The translations under genes and the position numbers were made by a program. Of a stretch of 64,000 bases of DNA, positions 12,318 to 23,333 are shown in pieces. This DNA comes from Dichetophora obliterata (taxonomy: Eukaryota > Arthropoda > Insecta > Diptera > Sciomyzidae). Where the stretch lies: contig OY986440.1 in NCBI GenBank assembly GCA_963920525.1, positions 21,309,651 through 21,373,650 on the forward strand, given 5' to 3'. The notes below the pieces were generated by a model. It ran no database searches. It was not told the DNA's origin and saw only the letters and a list, made by a program, of their open reading frames with translations. Numbering within the stretch: the stretch's first letter is position 1; each line of letters begins with the position of its first letter.

Positions 12318-12869
12318 TTATTTTACCTGTAAATATAAAATATAAGGGCAACTACTAGAAGTGACACTACTTAAAAAATTATATAAAAAAAACTAAAAAA
12401 AAACCCATTTTTGTTTTTTGATATGGTATAGGTGAAGGATAAACCTTTCTAAAAAAGTAATACACTGTAAAAAAACCCTTGATCTTTTTGGATTTTTCGT
12501 TAGTTAAAATTTTATTTTTTTTATAAATTTTTTACAGTGTAATTTTTTTTGTCATAAAACGTGTCATAAAGCCTGTTAAAATATCTTTTTAATGATACCA
12601 AGATCATGGAAATCGGTTCAGCCGATTCTGAGTTATTGTAGTTTAAATGGAGCTCTTTTTGACCATTTTCGCGCTTTTTCGAAAACTTTCCCACTGTGCC
12701 ACGCCCAAAAAATCGCAAAACAGTCATTTCTAAAAATGAGAGTTTGTTTGTATTAATCAAATTTAGCTATGAACAAAATTTCATCGATATCTGAGGTGGT
12801 CGGGTTCAAAATTTCAGTTTTATTTTGATTTTTAAATGAAATTCATCATATGTATGTTTTACATACATA

Positions 12870-13236
12870 TTAATAAAAAACAACAACAACAAAAGCAGCA
12901 CAACAACGAACGACGTGATTACGAACCTAACAAGCAAACACAACAACAAAAACAACCTTAAAAACAGCATAAGCAGTTACTGCAGCTACGCAGCTAAGCA
13001 GCTTGTGCATTTCTCATACGAATTTATGAATTTTTCATCTTCTTAGATTTTGCTATTTTATTAGATATTCGGTTTATTCCCACTAAAACTGATATTTTGG
13101 CATTCATTTTTTCTTTGTGCGATGAATATTAAAGGCTGTAGGTATACCCCAAAGTGTCAAATATCGCTTTGAAAAAATTCGTGAATCTGACCCCCTTACA
13201 AACCGCGCTGTAAGACGTAATTCTACGTCAAAAAGC
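12870..13236 (+). repeat. Fragment of the 26-30 kb duplicated repeat
   Basis: CAA-rich sequence, then TGCAGCTACG…AGCAGCTTGTGCATTTCT, then GGCTGTAGGTATACCCCAAA and GTAAGACGTAATTCTACGTC. These occur in the same order at 27890-28245 and 29370-29835. Only the right-hand part is present here. It ends abruptly where a MITE begins, so the MITE inserted into it or replaced its end. Confidence 0.75.
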
Positions 13237-13462
13237 TCAAAATGTTTATAGCACAAGCTGACTCCGAGCATAAAGCTGATTTTTAAATGCTTTTCAGCGC
13301 TTATATTTCTATCTCGCTTGCTCACACTATAAACTGCGAGTATAGACACCAATAAGCTACTTTGAGCAGCGTTGAATAAGCGTGCACTATAATCAAAAAA
13401 AGCTCGATAAAACAGCTTTATGAATCAGTTTCAGTCAAAGCGTTCACTATGAACGCGGCCTT
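13237..13462 (-). repeat. MITE fragment (AAGGCCGC family)
   Basis: Its right end reads GTTCACTATGAACGCGGCCTT and matches, in the opposite orientation, the left end of the fuller copy at 24651-24966. Shared interior words include AAAGCTGA, TTTTTAAATG and GCGCTTATATTTCTATCTC next to GCTTGCTCACACTATAA. The left end is truncated. No coding sequence. Confidence 0.65.
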
Positions 13463-13470
13463 AGAGTTCT

Positions 13471-13990
13471 TTGAAGCTTTTGGTGAACGTAAACAATGCT
13501 TTTAAAGCAGTGATCCACACAGTCTATGCTTGCGGGCATTTGAGCTTAAAAGCTTTCTGTATAGATATTAACTCATGGACGAGCACTGAACTGCGCCAGT
13601 ATCTATTGAGATTTTATACAGGACGGACCTGCGTCACATACATGCTTGCTAGATTGTTGTTGTTGCAGCGCATATGCAACTTATGCTACACTCATAAATA
13701 TATACTCTTTTGTTATTTCTATGCAAAATGTCTCTTCTTGAATGGGAGTTGCAATTTTTTTTTTGCAGAAAAAATTTTTTCTGAACTGCAATGTATGGTT
13801 TGCTACCGAACTGTTTCTATTCGTAAAAAATATAATATTGAACGGCATTATAACGCTTGTCATAGATAAATATACGAAAACTTAAATGAAAGTGATCATA
13901 GGGAATTAGCGATTCGCTTATAAAAGCGTTTATTGAAAAAAATAACAAACTGGCTACTGAGCAAATAAACAGTTATCAAAAGAACAATGC
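13471..13990 (+). pseudogene. hAT-type transposase remnant with a BED/TTF-like finger
   Basis: The end of the 132-residue ORF at 13471-13869 reads LQCMVCYRTVSIRKKYNIER and then HYNACH. This is a C-x2-C…H-x4-H zinc finger of the kind found at the N-terminus of hAT transposases related to GTF2IRD2/ZBED proteins. Downstream, broken frames keep words such as DKYT and QLSKEQ where such proteins continue, but stops accumulate and a poly-A tract follows at about 14020. The upstream part of the ORF is MITE and other sequence rather than transposase. I call it a short decayed fragment; it has no visible inverted repeats. Confidence 0.55.
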
Positions 13991-14104
13991 ATTAAAAATA
14001 CAGTCCACATTTTTTTCAAAAAAAAAAAAAAAAAAAAAATTTTAAAATATTTAACTCAAACAATTAATAATTATATTCCTTGCTCAAAAACGAACAAAAA
14101 ACCA

Positions 14105-14670
14105 GTAAGGAAATATCTTCGACTGGGCCGAAGTTAAAATACCCCCACGGCCGAATTAGAGTATATATAAAGTCTTAAGCAAAATGTTAAATATATTTAA
14201 AGAGATTTTCCCGTTTTGGTTAAGTCACTTTGTATGGGAGGTAGGCGTGGTTTTCATCCGATTTTTACAAATTTAATAGTCAAAATAAATATTCAATATT
14301 TAAGACACTGTGCGAAATTTGAAGTCATTAAATTGATTTTTGTGGAATTTAAAGAGATCTTATCGTTTTGGTTAAGTCACTTTGTATGGGAAGTAGGCGT
14401 GGTTTTCATCCGATTTTGCTCAGATTCGAACTTGACCTCCATTTTTGTACAAAAAGCTTATATTTTGAATTTCGTTATGATAGCTCAAAAATTACGGCTG
14501 CTATAGTGGACATAGACGGACAGACGGACAGACGGACATGGCTAAATCGACTCAGGAGGTGATGCTGATCAGGAATATATATAATTTTCTATACCGGCCA
14601 CGCCTTCTTATCGGCGTTGCAAACGGAGTGACAAAATAAATATACCCCGATTAAGTTTTTTAAACGTGGG
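14105..14670 (+). mobile_element. mini-me/DINE-1-like (Helentron) non-autonomous element
   Basis: The left part reads GGAAATATCTTCGACTGGGC. A segment starting GGTTAAGTCACTTTGTATGG appears twice about 154 bases apart (14217 and 14371). The right part has a GACGGACA microsatellite (14515-14537), then CATGGCTAAATCGACTC, AGGAATATATATAATTTTCT and CGGCGTTGCAAACGGAGTGA. In flies this GTCY-type microsatellite followed by the ATCGACTC core is typical of mini-me/DINE-1 repeats. The small overlapping ORFs are products of the internal repeat and I do not regard them as genes. Confidence 0.6.
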
Positions 14671-17118
14671 GTATAAAAAAAATTTAAAAAAAAATAAAAA
14701 ATAGCTTATCCCGAAAAAAAGTAAAAAAACTAAAACTTTTCATGCCCTTTTTATCCAGTCATACTTTCTTAGGAATCCAAACCTTTATTTAATACATAAT
14801 AACAAATTCACTTCTAAATAAAAATTGCTTGTTAAAATTTTTTTAAAAGGATGAAATTAACCTTCACTATTTTAAAAATTTTATTCTTAATTGGAATAGT
14901 GCATAAATCAGTAAATTATCGTATGTTTCTTCGATATGAATTACAAACATTTGTAAGACAACGTAAAACGCAAATTTTTCAAAACATTTCCTTTCACACC
15001 CCTCCCCTAGATTTGTAATACAGCCGAGGAAAATTTTTCTGGTGACACTGAAGGCATGCATGTGCACAATAATGAAAATAATCCAACAAGCACACCTTCA
15101 CCTTGAATGAAAGCTGAACTAAGACTGAAGTAGTATTTTTTCCAGTGCAAAGCTTTCAATGAGCTTTTATACATAAACAAAGTATGCTTGTGTAGAGTTT
15201 GATGACCACTGTTTTAAAGCTTTGAAGAAAGTTCCTTATACAAATTTTTCTACCAATTGCTGAACTTTCGACCTGTTATGAGCCTGTCAGCAGGTAGCAA
15301 AATAAAGCAGTGCGAGTAGAGTCAGACAGAGACAACTGGATGTTGCGAGCAACACTAAAGTTTTGCAATGCAGCGCCTGTTCCTGGTTGTGACAGGCTGC
15401 AAGGTGTGTGTCACATTTAGCCAAGTAGAAGAATAGTTAAGAAGAAGCAGTAACAGCAGCAGTTAACGTGACGGTAAGACGCGAAAGTGTTGAACGAATG
15501 TGATAAATTGTTTAAAAAAAGTAAATAGCTATGTTTATAAAACAACAAGTTGTTTAAAATGCAGAATTAAGGGAAACAGTGATTAAAAACTGTATTTAAA
15601 ATCTTTTTAGTACAACGAAAACAAGGTTAAAAATTAACAAAAATTTCAACCAAATTTTGTTGTCTGTGTGAACAAAGCAACAACTTTAATAAGCTTGGGC
15701 AAAAAACTTGGATTGCATCTTAATAGGATGCGTTGGTCCAGACAGACAGACAGAGAGACAGACAGACTGTCTAGGGCAGGGGCAGTTGCACGCACAGTTA
15801 ATAATAGTGGTTGTTTGTTTCTTTTTTTTTGTTTGGCATACTTTTGCCAAATATTTGTTTTTGTTAGTTATTAAATATAAACTCTTGTTTTTTTTTGTCA
15901 AAGAAAAAATGATTATTATTGCAACAATCTGTATAATGACCTAGTTTTCCAGTGATAAGCAGGATAGTGTACTTTGTGTTTTACTTTCTACTAAAGTCTC
16001 AAAAAATTTCGATTTGTGCATTCATCTGCCCTTCTGTGACTATTTAATTTTTCAATTTTTCAGTTATATTATTTCAAAATCAACAAAAAGCATTACATTC
16101 CAACCTATGATTGCTGTGTGTCTTTACCTTGTCCTGACCCAAAAAGCAAAAAAAAAAAAAAAACACGAAGCACAAAAACAATCTCAACAAAAGGAGATGA
16201 AGAGGACCTGGACTTTGTTGCATTGTTTGGGAGCTAACAACCTTGAGCCCATTTTGCACAGCATGTTGTTGCGGTAATTTATACACAAACATTGAGTTTC
16301 ATTGAATGTGCCACGCCCATTACATAATGATTGCAAGCAAAACAAGAAATATATAATGCATTTCTCAACGTATCTCAAACTTAAAAAACAAAAAGTTATA
16401 AGTTTCTAAATTTTCACTCCTAAAAAAAACTATTGTCAAAAAAATTGGAGCATTTTTATTGTTAAGGCTTTAAATGTCATCCTTTTGCAATTGAAGAAAT
16501 CCTATTTACGTCTATTAGGGAGCGGTATCTTGCAATACATATGCAATTAAGAGCACCTGCAGTTAAGAGAGATTCTTAATTCTAAATTCCTGTCAAAACA
16601 GTCAACAGCAACTTGGCAACCTCAACCAAAGAACTTAAAAAAAATGTTAACTGAACAAAAGAATACCTATATAATTAAGCTCGACAGCTGTAGACCTTCA
16701 GAATTTGTACATCTTAACAATTTGTAAGTTCAAATGAGTCTCTATTGATGGACATTATTTTGGTAGTACAGTATATAAGTATATCAAAGTACAGTGAAGT
16801 TCCAATGATTATTTAAAGGTACTAAAAAAATATTTTTTTTCAATTGAATTTTTTGGTGGCTCTTAAGCCAGGGTTCAATCCCACTATCTGCCCAGAATAT
16901 TTCTGTCGGCCATCACCTTTCTCTGAAGGCAATGAGCTGAAACTTAGACTGTCCTGTAAAGCTTCTTGAGAACATGAGCCTTTCGAAATCGGCATAAAGC
17001 ACGCATATTAAGCTCTCAATCATTTGTGTACAAACATTTAGTAACATGCACTTTTCTTCGTGTTTGTATGGCATAATTTTGAGAGGAAAAATGTTCTGAA
17101 TTACTTTTCTGTATTATG
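14671..17118. other. Intergenic stretch without a recognised gene
   Basis: AT-rich sequence with simple repeats, including GACA repeats at about 15741-15768 and poly-A near 16147. A more balanced block at about 15280-15500 (CAGACAGAGACAACTGGATG, CAGCGCCTGTTCCTGGTTGT, then GTGACGGTAAGACGCG) stands out. It could be an untranslated exon ending at the GTAAGA donor, but no coding frame supports this. Short ORFs here lack family resemblance and have low-complexity composition. Confidence 0.5.
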
Positions 17119-17119
17119 T

Positions 17120-17283
17120 TGCGGATAGAGTGAACGCCGATTCAGACATGCAGGCAGACAGGTGCAGGCAGTAACGTACGAAGAAACGTGATAGAAATAA
17201 TCTTTTTCTCGCTTGTTCACATAGTTTTCCTGCGTCTGTCTGCCTGTCTGACCGCTTCGGCGCCTACTCTGTTTGCAACCTTA
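17120..17283. repeat. Foldback MITE, copy 1 of a tandem pair
   Basis: The ends are inverted repeats: GAGTGAACGCCGATTCAGAC with GCAGGCAGACAGG on the left, and CTGTCTGCCTGTCTGACCGC with GGCGCCTACTCTG on the right. The central part reads TTTCTCGCTTGTTCAC. The same family occurs at 17285-17442 and at 58301-58463. No coding capacity; likely a palindromic DNA-transposon derivative of unknown superfamily. Confidence 0.75.
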
Positions 17284-17284
17284 G

Positions 17285-17442
17285 ACAGAGTGAACGCCGA
17301 TGTGGACAGGCAAACAGAAAGGCGCAGACAGGAACCTGCAAAATAAAGCTAAGCTAGTCTTAACTTATCTCGCTTGTTCAAAGTTTGCCTGTGCCTCCCT
17401 GCTTGCCTATCCGTATTGGCGTTAATTCTATTTGCAGCCTTA
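17285..17442. repeat. Foldback MITE, copy 2 of a tandem pair
   Basis: A second, more diverged copy of the MITE at 17120-17283, directly adjacent and in the same orientation (GAGTGAACGCCGATGTGGAC… to …TATTTGCAGCCTTA). Directly abutting copies suggest insertion of one copy into the end of another, or local duplication. Confidence 0.75.
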
Positions 17443-18074
17443 AAAAGCTGATTTCACTTGTGTCTTTCGCTTTTTCACTCAGTTTTCATGTTTTGCTTCA
17501 TATTCAGCATCGGCTTAAGCGCTAACAATTTGACTACTTTTTTTTACATTCAATTAAAAAAAATGATTATTTGAGAAAGGCTTAATTGAGAAAGGTGTAG
17601 AGTGTGCTGTATAACTTTTCTGTACTAAATGTGCTACGTGAGTTAAATGTGCTTTATATAAAAAAGATAGTGGATATGATGAAGGTGGTAACGTGATGAC
17701 AAGTAAGCAATTTCACTATTTTCAAATACCTAGTTAGCTACATAATTCGATAAAGTACGTAAAATAATTGCAAGCAATTAAATAAAGCATTTAAAAGATA
17801 CTTTTTATTTGTTCTGGAGGTGGTAGAGGGAGTCTTCTAAACAATTTTTTTTTACTGTAAGATATTTTGTGGAGAATTTAAAAATTTTAAATGGTTTCTA
17901 TGCTTTTATTTTCTATCTTCAGACTAAAAATAATATTTTTTTTTTTTTGGTAAAAGATGTGTCAAAAAACTTTTCTGTGCCTTAATTCCTATGTTAATTA
18001 ATGAAGCAAATTTCAATTGAAATAGTTTTTCATAGAGAAATTATCAAATAACATGTTTGTTATTCTTTTGTTAC
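17443..18074. other. No gene seen
   Basis: AT-rich unique-looking sequence up to the hAT target duplication. No ORF, RNA gene or recognisable repeat found by eye. Confidence 0.5.
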
Positions 18075-18840
18075 TCTTGTCTTAGGGATGTGCAACTTCC
18101 AGCAAAAGTCGACTTCGACTTTTTCAACTGTTGAAAATGTAAAAGTCGACTAATCGACTTTTTGAACCTTAAGAAGTCGACTTTTCAACTTATTTCGACT
18201 TTTTTTTAAATATTTTTGTACCGCTTTTGTAGAACAGTTAGGAAGCAAATGATTCAATATGAAAAATGTGTTTTATTGTTAAAAAATGAACAAAAACATG
18301 GTACTTCAGTAAATAAATAAAATACAAAAAAAAAAATATTGCAATTTTAGTTCTTAAATAGATAATCAGACTTCTTATGAATAATTTTTCCCGGGTAATC
18401 GGAAAAGGGAGTTTCTTTTCAAGATAAAATTTAAGAACATTTTGGAAATTTTTAATGCAAATTTCTTCATCAACCGTCAATATTTATGATATAAAAAAAA
18501 TGTCATGTCTCTATCTGCTATCTTAAAAATTAAAACTCCCTTTTCCGATTCCCCAGGAAAAGTTATTCATAACTGGGCTGAATATCAAGCCCTAACCGCC
18601 CAATTAAGGTAAGCGTTATAAACCAAATTTTACAAGAGAAGCATAAGCGGTGCATAAGCGGTGCATGTAAATATTATTTTTGTGTTAGATATAACTTTAG
18701 AACAGTTTAAAGTAGAGATGTGAAATTTTTGGCATTGACGACTATGTTGTCGTATTATCGTTTGCCATTTAAAAATTAATTTCGAAAAATTGACGCTTAC
18801 GCTAACGTCACTTATACGCATAACACAAGTGAATGCACAA

Positions 18841-19290
18841 TTAAAGGAACCACATGTCTTCACCAACTGAATGTAGAAAAACCAACATGTTAAGATGTTC
18901 TGGCAAAAGCCTGTCTCGCAATTGGTTCGCTATGAGACCAGCTGGAGAAAATAAACTTTCGGATGGCACCAAAGTAGCAACAATTGATAAATATTTTTTT
19001 GCAACGGCCCAAACAAAAGGAAATTCAATTTTCATGCATTTCCAGACAACAAGCGGATTTTTATTAAGTTTTCGATCAACAGCTGGGCGAGTCACATAAA
19101 GGCGCGGCTGAGTGGGCACCCCTCCAATTTCATCAGTTGTAGAGTCCATGTTTGTTTTAGCTACCTCATCTCAAAAACATAATATGTCGGATTCTTGATT
19201 ATTAGATGTCGATGCCGCTATCACAACTTCTTCATTTGAAATTCTTGCTTGTCTCGTCTCGACATTCACAAGATCACCTAAATGGATGGG
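18841..19290 (-). pseudogene. hAT transposase C-terminal dimerisation domain
   Basis: The ORF at 18841-19149 contains NPLVVWKCMKIEFPFVWAVA, then KKYLSIVATLVPSESLFS and LRDRLLPEHLNMLVFLHS. This is the conserved hAT C-terminal dimerisation motif (W…P.L…A..YL.I.ATS.PSER.FS…R..L.P….ML.FL). The frame continues upstream to about 19290 (VNVETRQARISNEEVVIAAS), interrupted by a TGA just before DEVAKTNMDS. The catalytic core and N-terminal finger are absent. It belongs to the hAT element whose ends lie at 18083 and 23325. Confidence 0.85.
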
Positions 19291-19843
19291 GGGGGGGGGG
19301 TAATTTTGCAGTAACTATTCATGTACTGCTGCTTACTAAGGTGAAATATTGCTTGAGAATACTAACGGATATTTTGAAATGCGTGCTTTTTGAACCTAAG
19401 ATCTTGAGGTGTTAAAGAAGCGTATGGTTTTACCATTTCAATATTGTACAATTTTTGTGATTTCAATGGCAAGCACTCGTTTTAAATTCTTGCTAATTTG
19501 ACTTACACCAGAACATTCCTCTGTTTTCTATAATAAAAAATTAATCCATTTGAACTTAGTTTGAATATTGTGATTATAAATTTGTATTAACAGCCCTATT
19601 CTGGCAAAGTAACAATTGTTACCCAGTAGTCTTGACATTTCTATGTGTTTGTTGTAATGTTTTTTTTTCAAAACAAATTTTGAAGCTCAAAAATAATAAA
19701 TTTTGATAAAAATTGTCACCTGCTTTTCAAATAGTGACAATTCCATTAAAACATTTTGTTACGCGTGTAACGTAATCAGATGATGCGCAATTGCTTTGTC
19801 ACAATTGCACTTACAGTCTCTTTTTTTAATTTTGCCGATCACT

Positions 19844-22800
19844 TACTTACTTACTTAGTTGGCGCTACAACCGTATGTCGGTCTTGGCCTCATCTAAGAA
19901 TTTGCGCCAGCCATTTCTGTCTTTCGCTTGCTGGCGCCAGTTGGAAATTCCAAGCTTCGTCAGGTTGTCCTCTACTTGGTCTTTCCAACGAAGATGCGGT
20001 CGTCCTCTTCTGCGTTGACCGCCGCTGGGTACCGAATCGAATGTTTTCTTCACTGGAGCATCGTCTTTCATGCGCTGAACATGACCAAGCCAGCGAAGCC
20101 GCTCGATTTTAATGCGCTTGACTATGTCGATGTCAGCGTACAGCTCATACAGTTCATCATTCCACCGTATTCGGTACTCGCCATTGACGCAGATTGGTCC
20201 GTAGATCTTACAAAGAATCTTTCTTTCGAATGCTCCTAAAGTCTTTTCATCTAAACTGCTCAGCGTCCAGGTTTGTGATGCATAAAGTAGGACGGGCATG
20301 ATGAGCGATTTATAGAGCGTGATTTTCGTTCGTCGAGAGAGGGCTCTGCTTCTCAATTGCCTACTGAGCCCAAAGTAACACCTGTTGGCAAGAGTTATTC
20401 TTCGTTTGATCTCAATGCTGATGTCGTTGGTTGAATTAATGCTGGATCCCAGATAAACGAAGTTCTTCACAACATCGAAGGAGGTATTTTCAACGGTAAC
20501 GTGGGTTCCAAGACGCTGGGACTGTTTGTTTGTTGACACTAAGTATTTCGTCTCATCTGCATTCACTGACAGACCCATTCGACTTGACTCTCTTTCTAAT
20601 CTGGAAAATGCTGCACTGACTTCGCGCGTATTATGGCCAATGATATCTATGTCATCAGCATACGCAAGCAGCATAACATTCTTGTAGAATATTGTGCCAC
20701 TACGTCTCAGATCAGCAGCTCGGATGATCTTTTCCATCATTAGGTTGAAAAAGTCGCACGATAAGGAATCACCTTGTCTAAAACCTCGTTTGGTAATAAA
20801 TGGTGGGGAGAGGTCCTTCCCGATTTTAACTGCGCTGCTGGTGTTGCTCAGTGTCATCCTGCAAAGTCGTATTAGTTTTGCAGGAATACCAAATTCAGAC
20901 ATGGTGGAGTACAGGTGCTTCCTTATTGGGCTGTCGAAGGCGGCTTTGTAGTCGACAAAAAGATGGTGGGTGTCGACTTGTTTTTCTTGAGTTTTCTCCA
21001 AGATTTGTCGTAGCGTGAAAATCTGGTCGATGGTGGACTTTCCAGGTCTGAAGCCACACTGATAAGGTCCGATCAGTTCGTTTAAATGGGCTTCAATCTT
21101 TCACATAAAATGCTCGACAGGACCTTATATGCGATATTAAGAAGGCTTATCCCACGGTAATTGGCACAGATAGTGGGATCGCCTTTCTTGTGGATTGCGC
21201 AGAGCACACTGAGATTCCAATCGTTCGGAATGCATTCTTCCGACCATATTTTGCATAGAAGCTCGTGAATGCATTTAAGTAGAGCTTCGCCTCCGTTCTT
21301 AAACAGCTCAGCAGCTTTGTTATTTTTAAGCCGAGCTATAGCTGTCAGAACTTCATCATAGTCGCGCAGCGGAACCTTGACGCTGTCATTCGAAATTGGG
21401 GTTTCCTGAATATCATCTCTATTGGCGGGATTGTTGTCAGCGTCGCCATTTAGAAGCTTAGAGAAGTGTTCCCTCCATAACGTCAGTGTACTCTGGACAT
21501 CTGTCACTAGATTCCCGTTTTCATCCTTGCAGGAAGAGGCCCCGGTTTTAAAACCATCGGCTAGGCGTCTTATTTTTTCGAAAAATTTTTGGGCCTCATT
21601 CCTGTCACCATACATCTCAATCTTCTCCTACTCGTGCTTTTCTGCCTCTCTTTTTTTCCGCTTGAAAATATGTCTCTCTTCCCTCCTCTTTTCTTTGTAT
21701 CGCTCCTTAGCAGCGCGCGTTACAACCGACTGCAGGGTGGCTTTGTAGGCGGCGTCTTTCTCTGCAGTGGCGTCGCGACACTCCTGGTCGTACCACTGGT
21801 TTCGGCGAGGGCGTTGGTAGCCAATCACCTCTTCAGCAGCCGCACGCATGGAGTTGGAGTTGATGTGTGTCCACTGCGCGCATATATCATCGATTGGAGG
21901 AGTGCTTTGAAGCAGGAGTGAGAGTCGAGTGGCGAAAGCATCGGCTGTCTGTTTCGATTGTAGCTTGTCGACGTCTAGCTTTCTCTGTGTAGGGTTGCGT
22001 GTATTCTTAGCTGCGCACAGACGTGTACGGATCTTGGCTGCAACAAGATAGTGATCCGAGTCAATGTTTGCACCACGGATCGTGCGTACATCCAATACAC
22101 TGGAAGAGTGCCTTCCGTCGATCAAAACGTGATCAATTTGATTTTTTGTTTTTTGATCAGGGGACATCCAGGTGGCTTTCTGAATATTGAGATGCTTGAA
22201 TCTAGTGCTACTTATGACCATGTTTCGTGCTGCGGCGAAGTCAATCAGCCTCATTCCGTTATCGGAGGTGTTGTCGTGGAGGCTGAACTTTCCGACTGTT
22301 GGACCAAAAATATTTTCCTTGCCCACCTTAGCGTTGAAGTCACCAAGCACGATTTTTACGTCGTGGCGGGGGCAGCGCTCGTAAGCATTTTCAAGGCGCT
22401 CGTAGAAAATTTCCTTGATCTCATCGTCCTTGTCTTCTGTCGGAGCGTGCGCACATATTAGGCTTATATTGAAAAATCGAACCTTGATGCGGATTATGGC
22501 AAGTCGTTCGTTCACAGGTGTGAATCGCAGGACGTGGGGCCGTAGTCTCTTGCCAACTACAAATCCGCATCCAAACTCGTGCTTCTCCGCATGGCCGCTG
22601 TAGTAGATATCACAGGGTGCATGCCGAATGCAACCCTGTCCCTTCCATCGCATTTCTTGGATAGCAGTGACATCAGCTTTGTATTTTTTCAAGACATCAG
22701 TCAGTTGGGTAGAGGCACCTTCCCAATTAAGGGTTCGGACATTCCAGGTGCATATCCGTAAATCATTATCAGTTTTTCGTTTGCGGTAGTCGTCATCAGA

Positions 22801-23030
22801 TTTGGGGATCATTTTTCTTCTTTTCTTGTATGTTTTCATTGAAATTGGTTTTTACGGGTGGGTTTCAAACCTGACGCACAACCTATTTTAAGCCTAGGGA
22901 GGCCCGCCGCTCAGATTAGCCGCCAAACTAACGGTTGTCAGTTTTGACGTTGCCCAGGAAACACCACGTGGAGGTTTGAGTCGACTTGAGGCGATTTCAC
23001 AAAGATTATGCTGGCCTCGCCAGGTTGATC
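19844..23030 (-). mobile_element. RTE-like non-LTR retrotransposon, near full length
   Basis: It is bounded by a perfect 13-base target duplication TTTGCCGATCACT at 19831-19843 and 23031-23043. In the sense direction it has a ~190-base 5' untranslated region, an apurinic-type endonuclease, a reverse transcriptase, and a 3' end of AAGT/TAAG repeats rather than poly-A. Short 3' microsatellites, the endonuclease style (often labelled craniofacial-development-protein-2-like) and the C-terminal RRRGRPHLRWKDQVEDNL motif point to RTE or a close clade. It lies inside the hAT element. Confidence 0.88.
19865..22839 (-). pseudogene. LINE endonuclease-reverse transcriptase, stop and frameshift
   Basis: Endonuclease (22839-21628): LRICTWNVRTLNWEGA, IQEMRWKGQG, ICAHAPTEDKDD, VLGDFNAKVGKE, TWMSPDQKTKNQIDHVLIDG and ANIDSDHYLVAAK cover the expected EEP catalytic blocks. 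Reverse transcriptase (21615-21082 and 21001-19865): KGDPTICANYRGISLLNIAY, LFVDYKAAFDS, RGFRQGDSLSCDFFN and the catalytic LLAYADDIDIIG are present, then the RLRWLGHVQRM C-terminus. A TAG at 21628-21630 separates the domains in frame, and a one-base frameshift near 21090 interrupts the RT. The protein would be a single ORF of about 990 codons without these lesions. Recently dead, judging by the few defects and the perfect target duplication. Confidence 0.9.
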
Positions 23031-23333
23031 TTTGCCGATCACTATTTAACATTTATCGAATCAAAAATTACCAAGGCAACTTTATTTGTTGTTAAACAGC
23101 TATTTCGTTTATTAGTTTAGAGAAGACAGTTCTCAGATTAGCGTTAAGGTTTTTTCGAATAAAATGAAAAAAGTCGAAAGTAAAAGTTTTTCGTAAAGTA
23201 AAAAGTAAAGAAAGTAAAAAGTAAAAAGACTTTTTTCAATATCAGAAAGTCGATTGCCAAAAGTCGAAAATTATCAAGCAAAAGTCGACTTTCGACTTAT
23301 ATCGACTTCGACTTGCACATCCCTATCTTGTGT

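Larger units (their letters stand above)
7986..12848 (-). mobile_element. DNA transposon with ~500-bp terminal inverted repeats
   Basis: The segment at about 8016-8520 recurs in reverse complement at about 12318-12809, with its inner end at 11105-11152. Both sides share an outer end reading TTGAACCCGACC, followed by CTCAGATATCGATGAAA. Weaker similarity continues outward to about 7986 and 12848, so the exact termini and target duplication are uncertain. Between the repeats lies the two-exon minus-strand transposase (8746-10973). The right arm is split by a separate 1.16-kb element. The architecture (long inverted repeats, a single transposase of about 700 codons with a Cys-rich N-terminus) fits a class II DDE transposon. 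I cannot name the superfamily with confidence; a Sola-like group is only one candidate. Confidence 0.75.
18083..23325 (-). mobile_element. hAT-superfamily element split by an RTE-like LINE
   Basis: Terminal inverted repeats TAGGGATGTGCAA (18083) and its complement ending 23325 are flanked by TCTTGTCT (18075-18082) and TCTTGTGT (23326-23333), an 8-base target duplication with one mismatch. TIR form and duplication length are hAT hallmarks. Both subterminal regions are packed with AAAGTCGACTT-type repeats, likely transposase-binding repeats. Removing the nested LINE and one copy of its duplication leaves about 2.0 kb. Only the C-terminal transposase domain remains inside (18841-19290), so this is an internally deleted element. 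Confidence 0.9.

Noticed and set aside
15280..15500. 5' untranslated exon of the rapsyn-like gene
   Set aside because: Composition and a GTAAGA donor are suggestive, but it is 16 kb upstream across several transposons and nothing links it to the gene.
19780..20239. Plus-strand ORFs over the LINE reverse transcriptase
   Set aside because: They overlap the conserved minus-strand RT and EN domains and are chance frames of GC-richer coding DNA.
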